Source: Acanthococcus lagerstroemiae (lineage: Eukaryota; Arthropoda; Insecta; Hemiptera; Eriococcidae). From it: DNA of 64,000 nt. Each line of letters starts with the position of its first letter. Position 1 is the stretch's first letter. The notes beneath the pieces were generated by a model, which made no database searches, was not told the DNA's origin, and worked only from the letters and a program-made list of their open reading frames with translations. Below are positions 1 to 12,880 of this stretch, one piece after another. The position numbers were made by a program, and so were the translations under genes. Location: positions 51,063,946 to 51,127,945 of the forward strand of contig CM063110.1 in the NCBI GenBank assembly GCA_031841125.1, read 5' to 3'.

Positions 1-1492
1 ATTCTAGAGGAAAAGAAGAAAAGAAAAAAAAAAAGAAAAATGTGTTAGTAATTCGATGTTGTAACAAGCCTCTAACGTAAGCTGATCAGTACAGTAAAAA
101 TTAGTGCTTTTCCGCTGGTTCTGTTGGCATTCCTAAGGAAAGTGTCATTCCTTACAGATTTCTTCGGAAACTTGGAACAGTCTGTAGTTTGCAATTTTAC
201 TAATAAATAGTATAATTTATGAAATAAAGAGTTTCAAAATGAGCAAATAGCGGTAAGTGTAAAGTTTTCAAAATCAGCTGAAAGCGAATGAAGGAATCAC
301 GCAAGTCGCTATTGCTCACGATTAATTCCTTGTTTCATATAGGATATATTTTATTCAGCAAATGCGATAAAAGGCATTTATAATGCACTTTTTGAGCATG
401 TGTTGAACAATACTATATTACTCAACAATAATGGTGGGGAAAGCGTTATCACTCGTGCTGCAAACTGCGCGCTTGTGAAAATACTTCCTTCGCAATTCTA
501 TTGGTTTATGATATTTTATTCAAAACATACTCAGAGAAACTGAAAACATAATGAACGTTCATTCCTCAGTTCTCGCATAATTTTACAGTAATTCTCGATA
601 TCCGTGATACTATGATGATCGACTCCTTACAACACAAGCATATACATAAAAGAGTCGGATCAGTGTAGCCAGATCATTTGAAGTATCTTGTTATTTTGCA
701 GGAGGGAAATGATCATTTGCCGTCCTTTGGGAGGGAAGATACAGTGTGATGAATCATGTGTAAGCCGGGGCGGTTTGATGTTGCTGAAAATGACTCTTTC
801 TCGAAACTAAAGGAAACATGATCTGTCTGAGTACATTTTGAATAAAATAATTCTAATTTTCGTATTACGTTAATTTCGTAACAAAAACCCATAAAAAACA
901 ATGGGATGAGATTAAGTATATGATTTTTTAGCTGTATTTTGAATGCTGAATACAATGGCGTTAACTATTTTTCTCAAGAACCTCTCGCTTTCCATATTCA
1001 AAATTAAAATTCTAATAAAACTTTCACTTTTTATTCTCTTTTTGTCGTCCAGGAATAGCTACACTGGTACGGATAATTATACTGAACGCGTATATAGTTG
1101 TTCGATCAGTAGTATCATCTAGATATGATACTAAAATTTGTATTTAAGATATGAGAAAAATGAACTATAATCAAAAAATGAACATCGGCATTAAATTCCT
1201 CGTTGAAAATACATGTAGAATCACGTATTCTCATGTCACTGTTTTTTTTTTAAATCTCGAATTGTTGTGTAATGTAATTACGTGTATCTTCATACTTACC
1301 GCAACATTCTCTGTTGAACTTCAATGAAAACAGTGAACGGTATCAAAATAGAAATTTGCGAATTTTTAAGTGAAATTCGAGTGAGGTTCTTTTGGTCACT
1401 TTAGACCATTTTGCAGTGCTTGCAGTGCAATCGAGCCTCTTTTTAGAATGCTAATACTTAATTTTGTATTAGAAAATGAAGGTTATATTTAC
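1..1492. other. Gene A intron 4 (part), no exon found
   Basis: A/T-rich DNA downstream of gene A exon 4. I searched both strands for the next P450 exon (ETAMG-like start) and did not find it. The short open frames here, for example 713-955 on minus, show no family resemblance. An oligo-purine run of A and G lies at 9-40. Confidence 0.5.
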
Positions 1493-4400
1493 CACAAATT
1501 ATATCCAAAGCGCAGTCTGATACGTAGGGAAATATATCAAAACTTTCGCTCTCCAATTCTTTTTCTAATCTTTCCATCATCAAATTACTGTTATCGACAA
1601 ACGATTCCACGAATGTTTCTAAGATTGAAAAATGGAACGCTGGTGTCAACATTTTTCTTCTTTCGTGCCATTTCTTCCCTGAATATGGTAACACATACTT
1701 ACATAAATAAGACTGACACTCAGACAAATAGAAAACTAAGAAAAAAATGGTGACATTGTGTCCTTTATCGGATCTCTTTTCTCTCTTACTCAGCTTTAAA
1801 ATGCCCATTTTGTAATTTGAAAATTGCGTCGATACTTGTAAATTTTTGAATTAATTATATTGAGGTACGGTGGTCGTTTATGCTATTCCTTGTTTCAGTT
1901 CTTGGAACATTCCCATTGGAGGGATAGGCTTTCTTTTTTGTTAGCTTTTGTCACCGATCGAGATTGGGAAACGAACTGTAAATTTATTTCATAAATATCT
2001 CCTTTAAAATTGCTTGGTACGTCCATGTTTGATGCATGAATTCGAAAATGAGTCACTGATTTATTATTTTGTTCAAGAGAAGATCACGTTTTATAATGTT
2101 ATTCATACCTGATGATGTTAACAATCCAGTACCGAGCCAGGGTTTGAAATAATCATAGAACAGAGCTTTATCAATATTCTTTGACGATGCAAATATGACC
2201 TGGATAATATGATATACGAGAATCAATTTATAGTTATTATGATGTTGAGTAACGTGGGTAAGAGTACAACTTCAGGTTTGAATGCCTCTAGCGTGAAGAT
2301 AAGATGAGAAAGAGATATTCTCGTTAAGAATTTCATTAGAGTATTCATTTTTCTTTAAAAATTTGATGGGGTTTGAACTGTTTTTTTCAAAGCAATGAAT
2401 AAAATATAGGCACTTCAGAAAAAAAAGTTCAAAACAGTATTTTTAAAAGTAAAAAAGCCGAACATTTTAATTGATTTATTTTTTAAATATAGATCAGATC
2501 AACAAACTCGACAAACTGGATATAAAATTAGCAAAAATCACAAACAAAGAGTCCAGCTGTTGCATTCGAACAATAATCTTTATGCTACCACATTGGATGA
2601 AATTAAGTATAGTATTCTTGCCCCATCATGTACAACTTGATAATTTGTGGCGTAAAATGGATTCAAACGTTTGTAATGAAATGAAAAATGCATTAAATGA
2701 TAACTTACCGAACCATCTGCTAGAAAAACCCACAGTGTCTAGGCAAATTAGGTCGATTTTCTTTTATAAATTCCAGATGGTTCTACAATTTTTTCCCACA
2801 TCAGTACCCCCCCCCCCCTCCGAGACAAAAATATACAATTCAAAAAATCATTTGCGTCAAGTGTTTAAGTAATTTTGCTTACGATTACATTACTTTCCTA
2901 CTTTTGAATTTTTTTTACATTAAGTATTACACATACATTCGTTTTCTTGAATAAATAAAATTCTTAAAAGTATGTTCTTCCTTTCTTTTTCGGAGCTACC
3001 CAAATTTTTCGAAGGTGCCCAACAAGTTTTAGGTAGTCTCTAATACGGGCGGTACTGCCCGTTAGGGTACACACTGATAAATTCTCAATATTCGTAAAAA
3101 ATAACAATTTTTGAACACTAAATTTTCGAAGGGCGTATTTGTGATGGGAAAACGTAACGGAGTAATTCATTTTCTGTTTGGCTTCTGAAATGTGCGACTT
3201 TATCATATATAATCAGTGTTACTAACGCATTTGAATAATATTTAAAAATTACGAATAGCTCCTCGTTTCTCTAGTAGGTACATAATATATGTATAGTTCT
3301 ACCCACTGCATCGACAGCATGGCTAAATTAATTCCATATAATTAACGAATTATGATATATATTGAACTAAAATATATTATCATTTTACCTCAGCATCATC
3401 CGCTTTTATTATATTAACGACTGGGATAGGCCCGACCCAAAGCTTGTATAATGATCCAAAGGAATCCCACAGCCTCTGTACCATTTGAAGTCTTTCTGAA
3501 AAAAATTATGAAATTTCAGTTCATTCGAAACAACGTTAAGTAGGGGTTATAAAACGTTCAAAATCACGCTTCTAGAACGTACTTATTAGGGCAGGTCATA
3601 TAGGCTCGCTTGTAGCGACTTTGAAAATTAACGCGATAAAATAATTAAATCCGAAGAAGTGATGAAAAATTATGTAAATGGCTATACTATTTCCCAAAGG
3701 TAAAATATTATTTGCATGGCTGGACATTTTATTCGTAAAAATGGCTACAAACGATAGTCTTGGAAATTTTTACTTTCCTCTGGATTAAACGAGAGAATGT
3801 AGTTGAATTAAAATGGTTGTAAATGTTACATTTTTCAGAGGGATATTGCTTTAGTCGACTAAGGGGACATACCAGTAAATTAGCTTGAAAAATCATTGTA
3901 CTAGTTTGTGTTGTTTGAAATCTTATAACTAACTAGCTGACCCGCTTCGCGGCTCATCTAGACCATGGGCTAAAGTGAGGTGGCTAAAGTGAGTAGGTTA
4001 TAAAGCGAGTTGGCTAAAGGGAGTTGGGTTAAGTAAGTTAGATGGGGGGTGCTAAAATTAGGGGGAAAAACTACTTGACGAAGTTGCAAGGGGGGTTCAG
4101 AGCTCCTGGACACCTGCTCTTCAAGTCACACAGCGTTCATTCGGAGTGCCCTGATTCATTTGCAGTTTATTGCTTCATGTTTGTGTTGTTCAGACAAAGA
4201 TGTTAGGGTTCCTAAAAATTCACTTGGATGATTAGAATATTAATGCTGAATATGGTTTCCAAAAACTGAAATCCTTGGGATAGGTAGTAAATTAATATCA
4301 GCCTTTTATTTGCGTAGTTCTGCAGTTTGATAAATACAGTAAACTCTCACTGATTTGAACTCGAAGGGAACAGTAAATAAATTGAAATTATGAAGGTATT

Positions 4401-7400
4401 CAATTAAGAGGATGTTCAAATTACAGAGGTTACAAAATTGAAATTAGGGCTATTTTTTGAAATAATCGGTAATTTTCTCTGGGGTAATGTTTTCCTTGCG
4501 CAGGAAATCGATCTTATTTTCAATTTTCACCAAAGCAGGGAATGTGTCATCACCAGTGTCACTATGTTGTTGGAAAACATAAGATACATATTTAAATTAT
4601 AGAGGTACACTGCGACGACAAAGTTCAAAATAGAGTGATTTTCGCCCAATATTTGTTCAATTTATAGAGAGGACTAAAATGCATGCTTTTTTGTAAAATT
4701 GTTGAGGTTTTCTGAAAGGACCAGCCGATTCGTTCAGATTACAGAGGTATTCATATTAAAGAGATTCAAATTAGCGAGAATTTACAGTACATACAATGGA
4801 AGCTATTCCTACACTTCGTAACCCGAACTACTCTCACCCTTTGAGTATAGGCCTCCCCAGCTTTTTTCCATCTTTCTCGGTCTTGGGCTACTCGTTCCCA
4901 CATTATTCCCGTAATTTTTGTTATATCATCACGCCATTTTGTGCCTGGGCTGTCTCCTTCTTTTCTTGTCATAAGATTTCCACTCACTGATGATTTTATT
5001 CTATCGTGTCCCGTCTTGATGTACGATAAACCCATGTTAATTTCTTGATCTCCAACTTACCTCTTTCATACCCGTTTCCTCTCTTATTTTTTTTGTTTTT
5101 TCACTCTGTCTTTTATTCTTTACCCTGGTATACGTAGTTCGATGCTTCTCAATCAACAACATAGCGAAGAGTTTTTCATAGGGCGGGGGAGGAGGGAATT
5201 GTTAAATTCCCAACTGACTCAACTCAAAATTCCCAAACATCAAATTTTTTTGTATTACCTAAAAAGGAGGGGGGGGAAACTCGAAATTTCTTTGTAGTAG
5301 TTGAATTTTTCCAACTTTTGATCTATCTACTAAAATTTCCGAACTGCGGCAGGGGCTTAGGAGAGCTGCCTCCCGTGCCCTCCCCTTAGTTTCATCCCTA
5401 TTCTCACTGTGTGGTTATCTTCATACATTTTGTAAGAGCCCAGAAGCTTGCCTATTCTTTATTTATTCTTTTAGTTATCTCTTATTCTGTCTTCAAACGA
5501 TTGTATCTGTCCCAAACAATCGAATTCGGAGATTTTTTTCTATTTCAGTTCCTTGTATTGCGGTTTACATTCCCTTTCCATATTGGATAATATGGAGTTT
5601 TATTTTACTTGTATTCATTTTTAAACCCACCTCTCCACTCACCTCTGTCAACTTTTCTTGGGCCATGTGGTACACGAATGAGTACGAAACAATATCCTAA
5701 TATGTTATGGTCGCGTCAGGTCAGATGTACATCTAATAATGGGGCATTTTGAGCTCGTTTTGGGAATTTCAGATTTTCAGCCCCCCTATAAGTTCTGAAG
5801 GGAGACAGTCACAGCCACCAAATTTTAACATACTGTGAAGAAGTTCAATGTAAAACAATTCCAAAAAGTTCAACTTGGAAAAAAATTAGGAGACTCTAGA
5901 GGGCGAAATTTTGTGGCCCCTTCCTAATTAGGATACCGTAATTTTTTATAGCCTAAAACCTCGCATCCGGATTCATACGAACACATGCAGAATGTACGAA
6001 CTCCCCAGCTCTTACACCAACAAACAGACAAACTTATACACTTTTATATAGTAGAGAAGAGATACCCTTAAAGTACAGTTGATACAAATATCGACTTTTA
6101 TCGAAACTGAAAATCATCCCTTTTCAACACAAAATTGTGTTCGAAGTTGATATAGAATTTGATGCATTAATCAAATTACTTCATCGATGTCGACTTCAGG
6201 AAAGAATTCTACATCGAAGTCGATGCAAAATTCGATCCAGAAGTCGATGTTGACGTAGTAACTCGAATTAGGTAAGGATTCTGTGCCAAATTTGACTTTA
6301 ATGTTGTGTCAAAAAGTGACTGATTTTATTGTCAACATTATTTGTTTCATAGGTCCTGGAACAAGTTCCTCGTAGTAGATTTCGAATCATCGCTCACCAA
6401 GAAACTAAAAATGGTATGTGCCAATACTCGAATGTTTCTAATGCCACATTCGTAGCTCCGTAAATATCCTTACCAGCCCTTGTGATTCACACGTTCTCAC
6501 TTCGAGTGCCTCGGCGCCAATGCTGTCCAACTGAAAACTGTAAACCCCCTAGTAACCACTGAATAACTTGACCGAAAGAGATTGATAACATAACAATAAC
6601 GGTTTGATTGTTACCTATATGAATCAAATAACATCACTTTAATTACACTTGTTAACCATGTGAATCAAATACTGTAGCCATAATAATGACCATTAGCGAG
6701 CTTTTGCGCTGCCTCGTTAACGCATACGCTATTCTGCTAATTTATCAAATAGAGGTTTCTCATTTGTTGGTACCCGTTATCGAAGGCGTAGGGTCTGAAA
6801 TTTACTGAGGTGACCCAATTTGGCCTCTTGCTAGTAAATCTTGAAATTTTCTGAATGACCAGAAATGAATTTCATTGTGTAGGGTGTATGGTAATACACG
6901 CATGCCAAAGTAACCCTCAAAACCCTCCATCTCAGGCATTGGAATCTATACCCTTTCGAGCTTCGTGTCTGAGACCTGAGGGAGCACATTGTGGCAGGTA
7001 GCCTTTCTGTCTCCATTTTTCATTTCTTGTACGACTAAACATCCTCTTCTCCTTTTTGCAGGCGGCAGCGTTGTCTTCCTGAAATCTCGGCTCCTATCCC
7101 AGGATAGCACCAAATGTGAGGCGTGCGGTGTGTTACGATGCTTCGCTCTGCATTCGGCTCTACTATTCAGTCGTCATCATCTTCGGCATTACAGTAGAGA
7201 TAAACGTAGACAGCCAGTACTTTAACACTGTAAATTTGAGTATGCTGAACCGTCATTTTCAAGTTTTCATTCTCCGTGTAACCTCGAACTTCGTCGCGGG
7301 CAGCGTTGACCGTCGCCTGCGATACGTTCGTTCGTCAACGGAAGAAGTAAGGATAAATATGGCGGCTTAGCATGCTAGGGTTTATAATAGTGCTCTACCA

Positions 7401-10400
7401 GTACAAGTCATCTGCGCTGCGAAGGATGATGGGTAGTGGACATCAGGTTTTCCAGGTTGATGGGTGTTTACGTTCATCTCTATCATGATGCGGAAAACGA
7501 TGGAGATCGAGTGAGAGAGACGAAAGGCGCACGCCTCGCACTTGGTACCTTCTCCGAATAGGAACCGAAACTCCAAGAAGATAGCTCTGTCATCTACAAA
7601 AAGGAGAAGAAGAGGACGTTCAGGTATCAGAGAAAGGAAAAATTAGGAAAGACAGGCTGCCTGCCTGAACGTCCTGAGGTCTCTGACACGATGCCTGAAA
7701 GGTTGGATTCGAAGATGTAAGGTGCGGTGTTGCGAGGGTCAGTTTAGCTCTTTAGCATAATCACATTATGGATGCAAAGGGCGATCAAAAGTAGCCACAT
7801 GAGGTACCTGTGCCCCATATTTATGTACTTGAGATGACAACTCAGATAACTATATTAAGACTGTGCAAATGGTCATGTGCCAGCCAGATTAGGGACTTAC
7901 TTCATTTTTCGAACTAAATATTTATTTTTTAATTCCTAATGCGTTTCAAGATTGGCAACGCTATATTTTTCAAGTCTACAAGATTCGCAGACTATAATAA
8001 AATATGAACAGTGTTGCCATGTGATTTAGTAAAGTTCTAATCCATCAGCTTCAGCTTCCGGTAATCACATGTGGCACATATGCCTTCCAATTTCAGTAAA
8101 CTATAGGTAAAGAGGTTCATCCTCTCACATTCGCCACCCATTGAGCCAGGTAAACATTCTTCGATCGTTGTGGAGTGGGTTTTCATTTAAATTCAACTGT
8201 TTTATTGGTAATAATTATGCCAAATCGCTGAGCCGAGTAACCGAGGCATTGACCGAAGACATGCCTATACCAAGTTCTTAAGTAGGATTGCGAGTATATG
8301 TATTCGGTGGTTATTATCAGTCAGTCAGATATTTTTATTTGCAGGTGTAGACGATCGACTTTTTTGAATTCTTACTTAATAATGTTATATTTGATACAGT
8401 GCGTAGGAATTCAGGCGCCCCTTTGGTATGCTGCCAGAATTTTAGAAGTAGAATTTCAGATTTGATGCAGATAACCTGTCTCGTGTCTGTTACGTCGCCG
8501 TATCTGGCTGCGGTTGGACCGAGAGGAAATTCTCAGTTTTATTTTCATGAGTTATATCCGTTTTTATATTAAAATGTTTGCAAGCTTTATTGGGGGTTGG
8601 CTTGATCATAATTAAAAGCCGCGATTTTGATCCAACCGTGAATACATCAACGTATTCGATCCCAATTTCATGATCAAAGCGACGCAAAATCTCCCCGATT
8701 ATAAAGCCACATACAAGCCGTCTTAATAGACTTATATTAAGGACGTATTAATTTTTTTTTTTAGAGCTGGAAAATTTATAAACTTGATTCTAAATTGGAA
8801 AAATTTCAAAAAAAAAACAACGTTGATATGTTTTTTGTTGCTTGTCAACTTGTTCATTCCAAAAATGTTTGTCAGTTGGCAAAGTCGGGTTCTTAGTTGG
8901 CAAACTTTTCAAATTTTAATCAGCCCATTTAAGTCTTTTCTTCCTTTTCTGCCCCCCCCCTCCCTTACGAAAAAAGTTATTTCGGTACGTCCTTGTTCAG
9001 GAAGGACTAATGTTGTGAACTACTTTTTCTGATACGGAACTAAGTAGAATTTCATATTTTAAATATGTTTGCGATAGAGTGAAATCAAAAAGACTGCGTA
9101 GGAAATCAGCTTTTCCAGGCCATATCCGTAGCAATCACACAAAAGATATAATTTCATCCATGGATCTCTAATAACACCGTATTTCAAAGCCTCCGGTATA
9201 TCCCTCTTCAGTACGAATAAATCTTTCGTCTTTTACCATATCCCTATACGAAATTTTTTTCAAGAAACTTCCTGTCGAATCTTTTGTTATGTTAAGAAGG
9301 ATACATTTTTTGGTCAGGTTACTTTTTTTTCCTATTCTTTTTGGAAAACTTGACTTGTAGCGTGTTTTAAAAGAAAATTGCTGTTTTTTCGTGTGGGAAA
9401 TCCTGTGTTGAACTTCAACTTCCAAGTGCACTGACGACCTCTTTGTTTTTTTAAATGGCGACTGCCCCACTTTTTTGTACGAGTGAAAATCGAAGACAAG
9501 AAAAAGGTAAAATAAGTGCCTCCCTAGTAGATATGGACGCTGTTAAGCAGAACAGAACCAAGCGGCAAAATCTGTTTTTTTGGGAACACGTGATTCGAAG
9601 TTCAAGAGCCATATAGAAACTATATGACATAGCGTTTACTGATAAGTTCTTTTCAACATGGGTACACATTTCTGTATCGGGGGCCCAATTTTGAAAAATT
9701 CTGCTTCTTTCTAACGATAGCAATAACTCATTTTGTCAACAAATGTCGCTTAGTTCTGTTTTGCTTATCAGCGTCCATATATCTACATAAATCGGCTAGC
9801 CTGTTCATGTCATATGGCCTGATACGGATTAGGGCACTGAAAGAGTACCCTGGTGTCAAAAATATGTCAGTTTAATGAACTTATTGAGTAGGTTGAATCT
9901 CGGGGAAACTGGTTTCATAAATACCTGTGCTTAGTAGGTACAAACATTAAAGAACATAGACGCAAATAGGGTGGGGGAGGAGCTTAGCCATCTCCCAGTC
10001 TACTAAAAGCTGCCTTTCAAGAAAAATGCAAAAAATTTAACGAGCAAAAGAATTTTCTACATTATCTTGATAGTTGTCAGCCCCCGCCCCCGATATCGCT
10101 AATTCCAGGTCCACTATTGTCGCTTATGCAAGAAAACAAAATAAATGTTTATGATAAGGGGACTACTGTTTCTAGCTTGCTGTAATCTTAGTGCTCAAGT
10201 CATTTTTGCTTTTTCTTTAAATTTTGGCGAAGGGCGATCTTTCACACCTCAATTAAGCAAATTTGGGTTTTGTTGCTCATGGGGCAACTATGGAGTTGAA
10301 ACTCGGTGTACATTGATGAATTAATACATATAAGATCATCTTCACATTTGATTTGGACATAATCAAGAAGTATTTTCAGCATTAATGAGAAATTGAAGTG

Positions 10401-12637
10401 AGAAAGAATCGAGGAGGTTACAGAGGTTAATATTTTATACGCCTCCCCTGCCATAATTTTAAACCTAAAACCTATTCTGGCCATATACAAGTATATTTTG
10501 AAAATTTACATCGCTCAGCTATTGTGGCTCAGGTGTCAGTCTCCGACAAACAAATGAACATTTTTTAAAGATGATATTGTGGAGATTAGGATGGTCTAAA
10601 ATTTGGCAATTTTTGAAATGCTTTCTCAGTGGTTGACCTTGTTCCTTTTGGTCTGAAAAAAAATTTACTAGACAAAATTTTTTTGAAATCGAATAATTTT
10701 GAGCGTCCAGCTGGGGAAAGGTTTAATCTGGAATCATGAAATGTGCCTCTTGTGGGAAACAGGTTTTTGAGATGAACGAGTGTAAAGATGGGATGGTGGT
10801 AGTGGTGCGCACAGATGTACATACATGGCGTGTACATCTGTGTTCGTGCGTTTGCGCATTGGTATGACAACCATGTTTCAAATTCTTGTCCTCTATCGTT
10901 CCCGTAAGCCCATTTCACACGATGCCATGTAAACGGATGTTTTTAAACTTTTGATGTAATTTTTACATACAATTTGTGGAAAAACTAATACAGATAGGAA
11001 CTTGCGATATTTGTTTCGTTCAAAAAAGCGTGATTTTTTGTATAAGAATTGTCAAAAAAGTGAATAATAATTTTTTGACACCAGAGGCATATTTCATGAT
11101 TCCAGGTTATTTATAGGTAGAATTCCCCATAAGAAAATCTATAATTTTGTGTTAAAGCTTCCAAAATAGCAAGTTCAGTCGAAAAAATCAGTTTGATTAT
11201 AAGAAATCATTCTAATTAGTGTAGTACCTCATGAGAATTTTGAAAAATAGTTGATTCATAGGTCAATGGCTGCTGTTAAATTTGGGGTAAAAGTACACTT
11301 TTTTGAACTTTGAACATTACAAATCTCATAAACCTTGTAAAAACGTGAAAACCGTTATCTACACGGATTTCGGGAACACGAAACCGGTTTATGAAATCTT
11401 CTGTGTTCAAACCCCCATTTTGAAGTCTCCACCGAGGAGGCAGAACCTAAAAATTACAGATAATACCGTCAAGTACGTCAGAAATCGGGTTTTTGGAGTC
11501 GCTGAGTTCGTTTTTGAAGTTATTTTCTATGTAATCCGTACCAATAAGGGTTTAAAGGGGACAGTGAACAAATTTTCTAAATTATTCTACATTGCTGCAA
11601 GTGTATCGAAAATAGAGTTTTTGAAGTCACTGAATTAGTTTTTGAGGTTATTTTAACTGTGACCCCGACGAATAATTGTCTACGGAAGGGGGAGGACAGG
11701 AACGTAAAAACTTGGAAATTATTCAACAAACATTATATATAGTTTCAAGTTTTTGTCGATAACAGGGTTTCTGTAGTCACTGAATTCATTTATAAGGTTT
11801 TTACTCCTGAAACGCTCACTGGCACCTAATTGTCCATGGGGACTAAAACAGGAGGAATAACCTTGAAAATGAATTAAACGTTTACAGAAACCTGTTATCG
11901 ATATATATATATATATATATACTTCAATCTGTATGTTAAATAATCTCAATGTTTTCGTGCCCTGGCCCCATTTGGACCGTATTTGGTAATGATTGCAATT
12001 GAAATTACCTGAAACACGAATTTAACTCCAAAAACTCTATTATTAATGTACTTGAAGCTGAGTTAAGTAATTTGAAAGTATTCTTGTCCCTGCTCCTTTG
12101 GACCATTTTTAGAAAAGGGTATAGTTAAAATAACCTCGCTCATCAGAGCCTCCAGGATGGCGTTTGGGACCAAAAATTTGCATAAACGGATTTAACGTCT
12201 CTGAGATCCAAGTAGAGTATCATTTTCAATAAGATTCGATTTCAAGAAAGTGTTCGCTGGTAGGGTTTTAGATCGAAAAGAACCTAGTTCAGCTACTGAG
12301 AGTAAAATATTTTAAAAATTGTCAAATTTTGGGTCACGCTAATGGAGATGTCTTCCTTACCGGGTGCTTTCGGGCTCTCGATTGAAGCAGGGCCTATGCT
12401 TGGTCTGTGCCATCTTAACAGTGCCCGTGACCCTTAAATCTTCATGAAAATAAAAATATGAAATTACTTACTGTGTCTCGGAGTAAGTGCGGTCTCTAAA
12501 GCTGATCCAATGATCGGATACGATTTCGGGCCTGGCAGTTGGTCAATCAGCGCCTGCCTTCTTTTCCGTTCTTGAGAAAATTTCGAAAAATAAAAAAAAT
12601 AAACTAAGAAACCGACTGTCGCTAGAAAGAAAATCAT
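1493..12637 (-). CDS. Cytochrome P450, CYP4 family (gene A), exons 1-4, 3' part outside window
   Basis: N-terminal 183 residues of a CYP4-type microsomal monooxygenase. Exons read on the minus strand: 12472-12637, 3389-3495, 2109-2199, 1493-1678 (166, 107, 91, 186 nt); every junction has GT/AG and the phases join. I start at the ATG at 12637; the same frame is open upstream to a TTG at 12688 but has no ATG there. Residues 1-17 are a hydrophobic ER anchor, followed by a basic stretch and the proline hinge LPGPKSYPIIG (about 34-44). The C-helix motif is WHERRKMLTPAFHF (W125, R129), with the CYP4-style ending DIICG before the next donor. Intron 1 is about 9 kb and full of repeats. I could not find the next exon (expected ETAMG-like) in positions 1-1492, so the I-helix and heme-binding exons must lie left of the window. 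No stop or frameshift is seen. Family is sure; subfamily is not. Confidence 0.88.
2200..3388. other. Gene A intron 2, nothing recognised
   Basis: A/T-rich intron with an oligo-C run near 2808-2818. An open frame of 133 codons on plus (2471-2872) has low-complexity content and no recognisable domain; I do not call it a gene. Confidence 0.5.
4337..4787. mobile_element. Tc1/mariner (pogo-like) MITE with TA target site
   Basis: Both ends carry matching inverted repeats: CAGTAAACTCTCACTGATTT at the left, and CTGTAAATTCTCGCTAATTT when the right end is read on the minus strand. TA flanks both sides (4335-4336, 4788-4789). The interior, about 450 bp, has no transposase frame. Terminal repeats of this kind with TA duplication are typical of non-autonomous pogo/Tc1-mariner elements. 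Confidence 0.7.
4790..5040 (-). pseudogene. LINE remnant, RTE-like C-terminal coding tail
   Basis: The minus frame contains KWRDDITKITGIMWERVAQD followed by RERWKKAGEAYTQR. This matches the conserved tail of RTE-type endonuclease-reverse transcriptases (R-W-DDI, W...AQDR..W, EAY.Q). Only this tail is present and it begins directly beside the MITE end. No RT domain is seen, so it is a dead fragment. Confidence 0.7.
6080..6300. repeat. Cluster of CGAAGTCGATG-like short repeats
   Basis: Variants of ATCGACTT / AAGTCGATG recur at least six times in about 220 bp, on alternating strands. The same palindromic core (TCGACGTCGA-like) is clustered again at 29.6-31.4 kb. No gene is seen here. Confidence 0.4.
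6895..7760. repeat. Long fold-back element (imperfect inverted repeat)
   Basis: The left arm (about 6895-7215) and the right arm (about 7475-7760, read on minus) match in order. Examples are GTGTCTGAGACCTGAGG against GTGTCAGAGACCTCAGG, CTCTTCTCCTTTTTGCAGG against CTTCTCCTTTTTGTAGA, and AAATGTGAGGCGTGCG against AAGTGCGAGGCGTGCG. Identity looks like 65-75 percent. The central loop (about 7240-7420) is more G/C-rich than the surroundings. The open frames on the two strands are mirror images of each other and are not genes. Confidence 0.6.
7761..9534. other. Gene A intron 1, otherwise unassigned
   Basis: Apart from the dispersed repeat at 8836-9005 I see no gene, RNA or clear transposon here. 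Short open frames on both strands lack recognisable domains. Confidence 0.4.
8836..9005 (+). repeat. Dispersed repeat ending CGGTACGTCCTTG
   Basis: Holds AGTTGGCAAA twice, a pyrimidine and oligo-C run, then TTCGGTACGTCCTTG. Similar arrangements occur at 20160-20360 and, inside the LINE, at 23246-23446, with weaker relatives at 5170-5400 (minus) and 18880-19090. A family of short, strongly diverged interspersed repeats is inferred. Confidence 0.4.
9535..9776 (-). mobile_element. MITE with 30-bp inverted ends, copy 1
   Basis: Left end GGACGCTGTTAAGCAGAACA; the right end read on minus is GGACGCTGATAAGCAAAACA. The inverted ends are about 30 bp long. The interior matches the element at 51268-51516 in opposite orientation, including CTTGAACTTCGAATCACGTG and TTTCAAAATTGGGCCC. 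No transposase frame; superfamily not clear because the target duplication is ambiguous. Confidence 0.7.
9777..11480. other. Gene A intron 1, otherwise unassigned
   Basis: A/T-rich DNA with G-rich and C-rich short runs (9970-9985, 10080-10092). A minus frame of 110 codons at 10586-10918 has no recognisable domain. Nothing else supported. Confidence 0.4.
11485..11850. repeat. Degenerate tandem repeat, about 130-150 bp unit
   Basis: The core GTCACTGAATT.GTTTTTGAGGTTATTTT recurs at about 11496, 11623 and 11774 with loss of identity. The same core (AGGTGACTGAGTTTGATTTTGA) forms a cleaner array at 17026-17745, so this is probably an older piece of the same satellite-like family. Confidence 0.45.
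11901..11922. repeat. (TA)n microsatellite
   Basis: About ten TA units in gene A intron 1. Confidence 0.9.
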
Positions 12638-12880
12638 TCCGAATTCGCGTTGGTGCCAATAAGTAGAGCTCGATGTTTCGAAAACCAACGGGCAATTGCG
12701 TATTATGAGTAATTGTGGATCGGCTGATGGAAATCGATACTTTTAGGTATAATTAATATCGTAAATGTTTTTTGATCGTATATCGTTTCAGCTAAGGAAA
12801 GCTGAAAGTAGATGCTCGCAGGAAAATCCGGGAACGTGATACGAACTCTTCGATAGGTTCACACGAGATAGAACTAATAA

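Larger units (their letters stand above)
3932..6058. repeat. Composite interspersed repeat (TAGCTGACCCG start)
   Basis: The stretch begins with AACTAGCTGACCCGCTTCGC and ends with an ACAAACAGACAAACTTATAC-type tail followed by TTTATATAGTAG. These starts and ends recur in many arthropod genomes as borders of interspersed retroelement-type repeats. Near the start (3966-4026) a short unit resembling GGCTAAAGTGAG repeats about four times. Inside lie the TA-flanked MITE (4337-4787), an RTE-like coding remnant (4790-5040) and a G-rich repeat at 5170-5400. The class of the whole element is uncertain. Confidence 0.4.

Noticed and set aside
1448..1753. 101-codon plus-strand frame
   Set aside because: It is the antisense shadow of gene A exon 4.
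2471..2872. 133-codon plus-strand frame
   Set aside because: No domain, no splice context, within gene A intron 2, low-complexity end.
10586..10918. 110-codon minus-strand frame
   Set aside because: No recognisable domain; lies in gene A intron 1 among repeats.
11303..11638. 111-codon plus-strand frame
   Set aside because: Overlaps the degenerate tandem repeat; coding appearance is due to the repeat.
12638..12688. Upstream start (TTG) for gene A
   Set aside because: The frame is open but only begins with TTG; the ATG at 12637 gives the short hydrophobic anchor expected of microsomal P450s.
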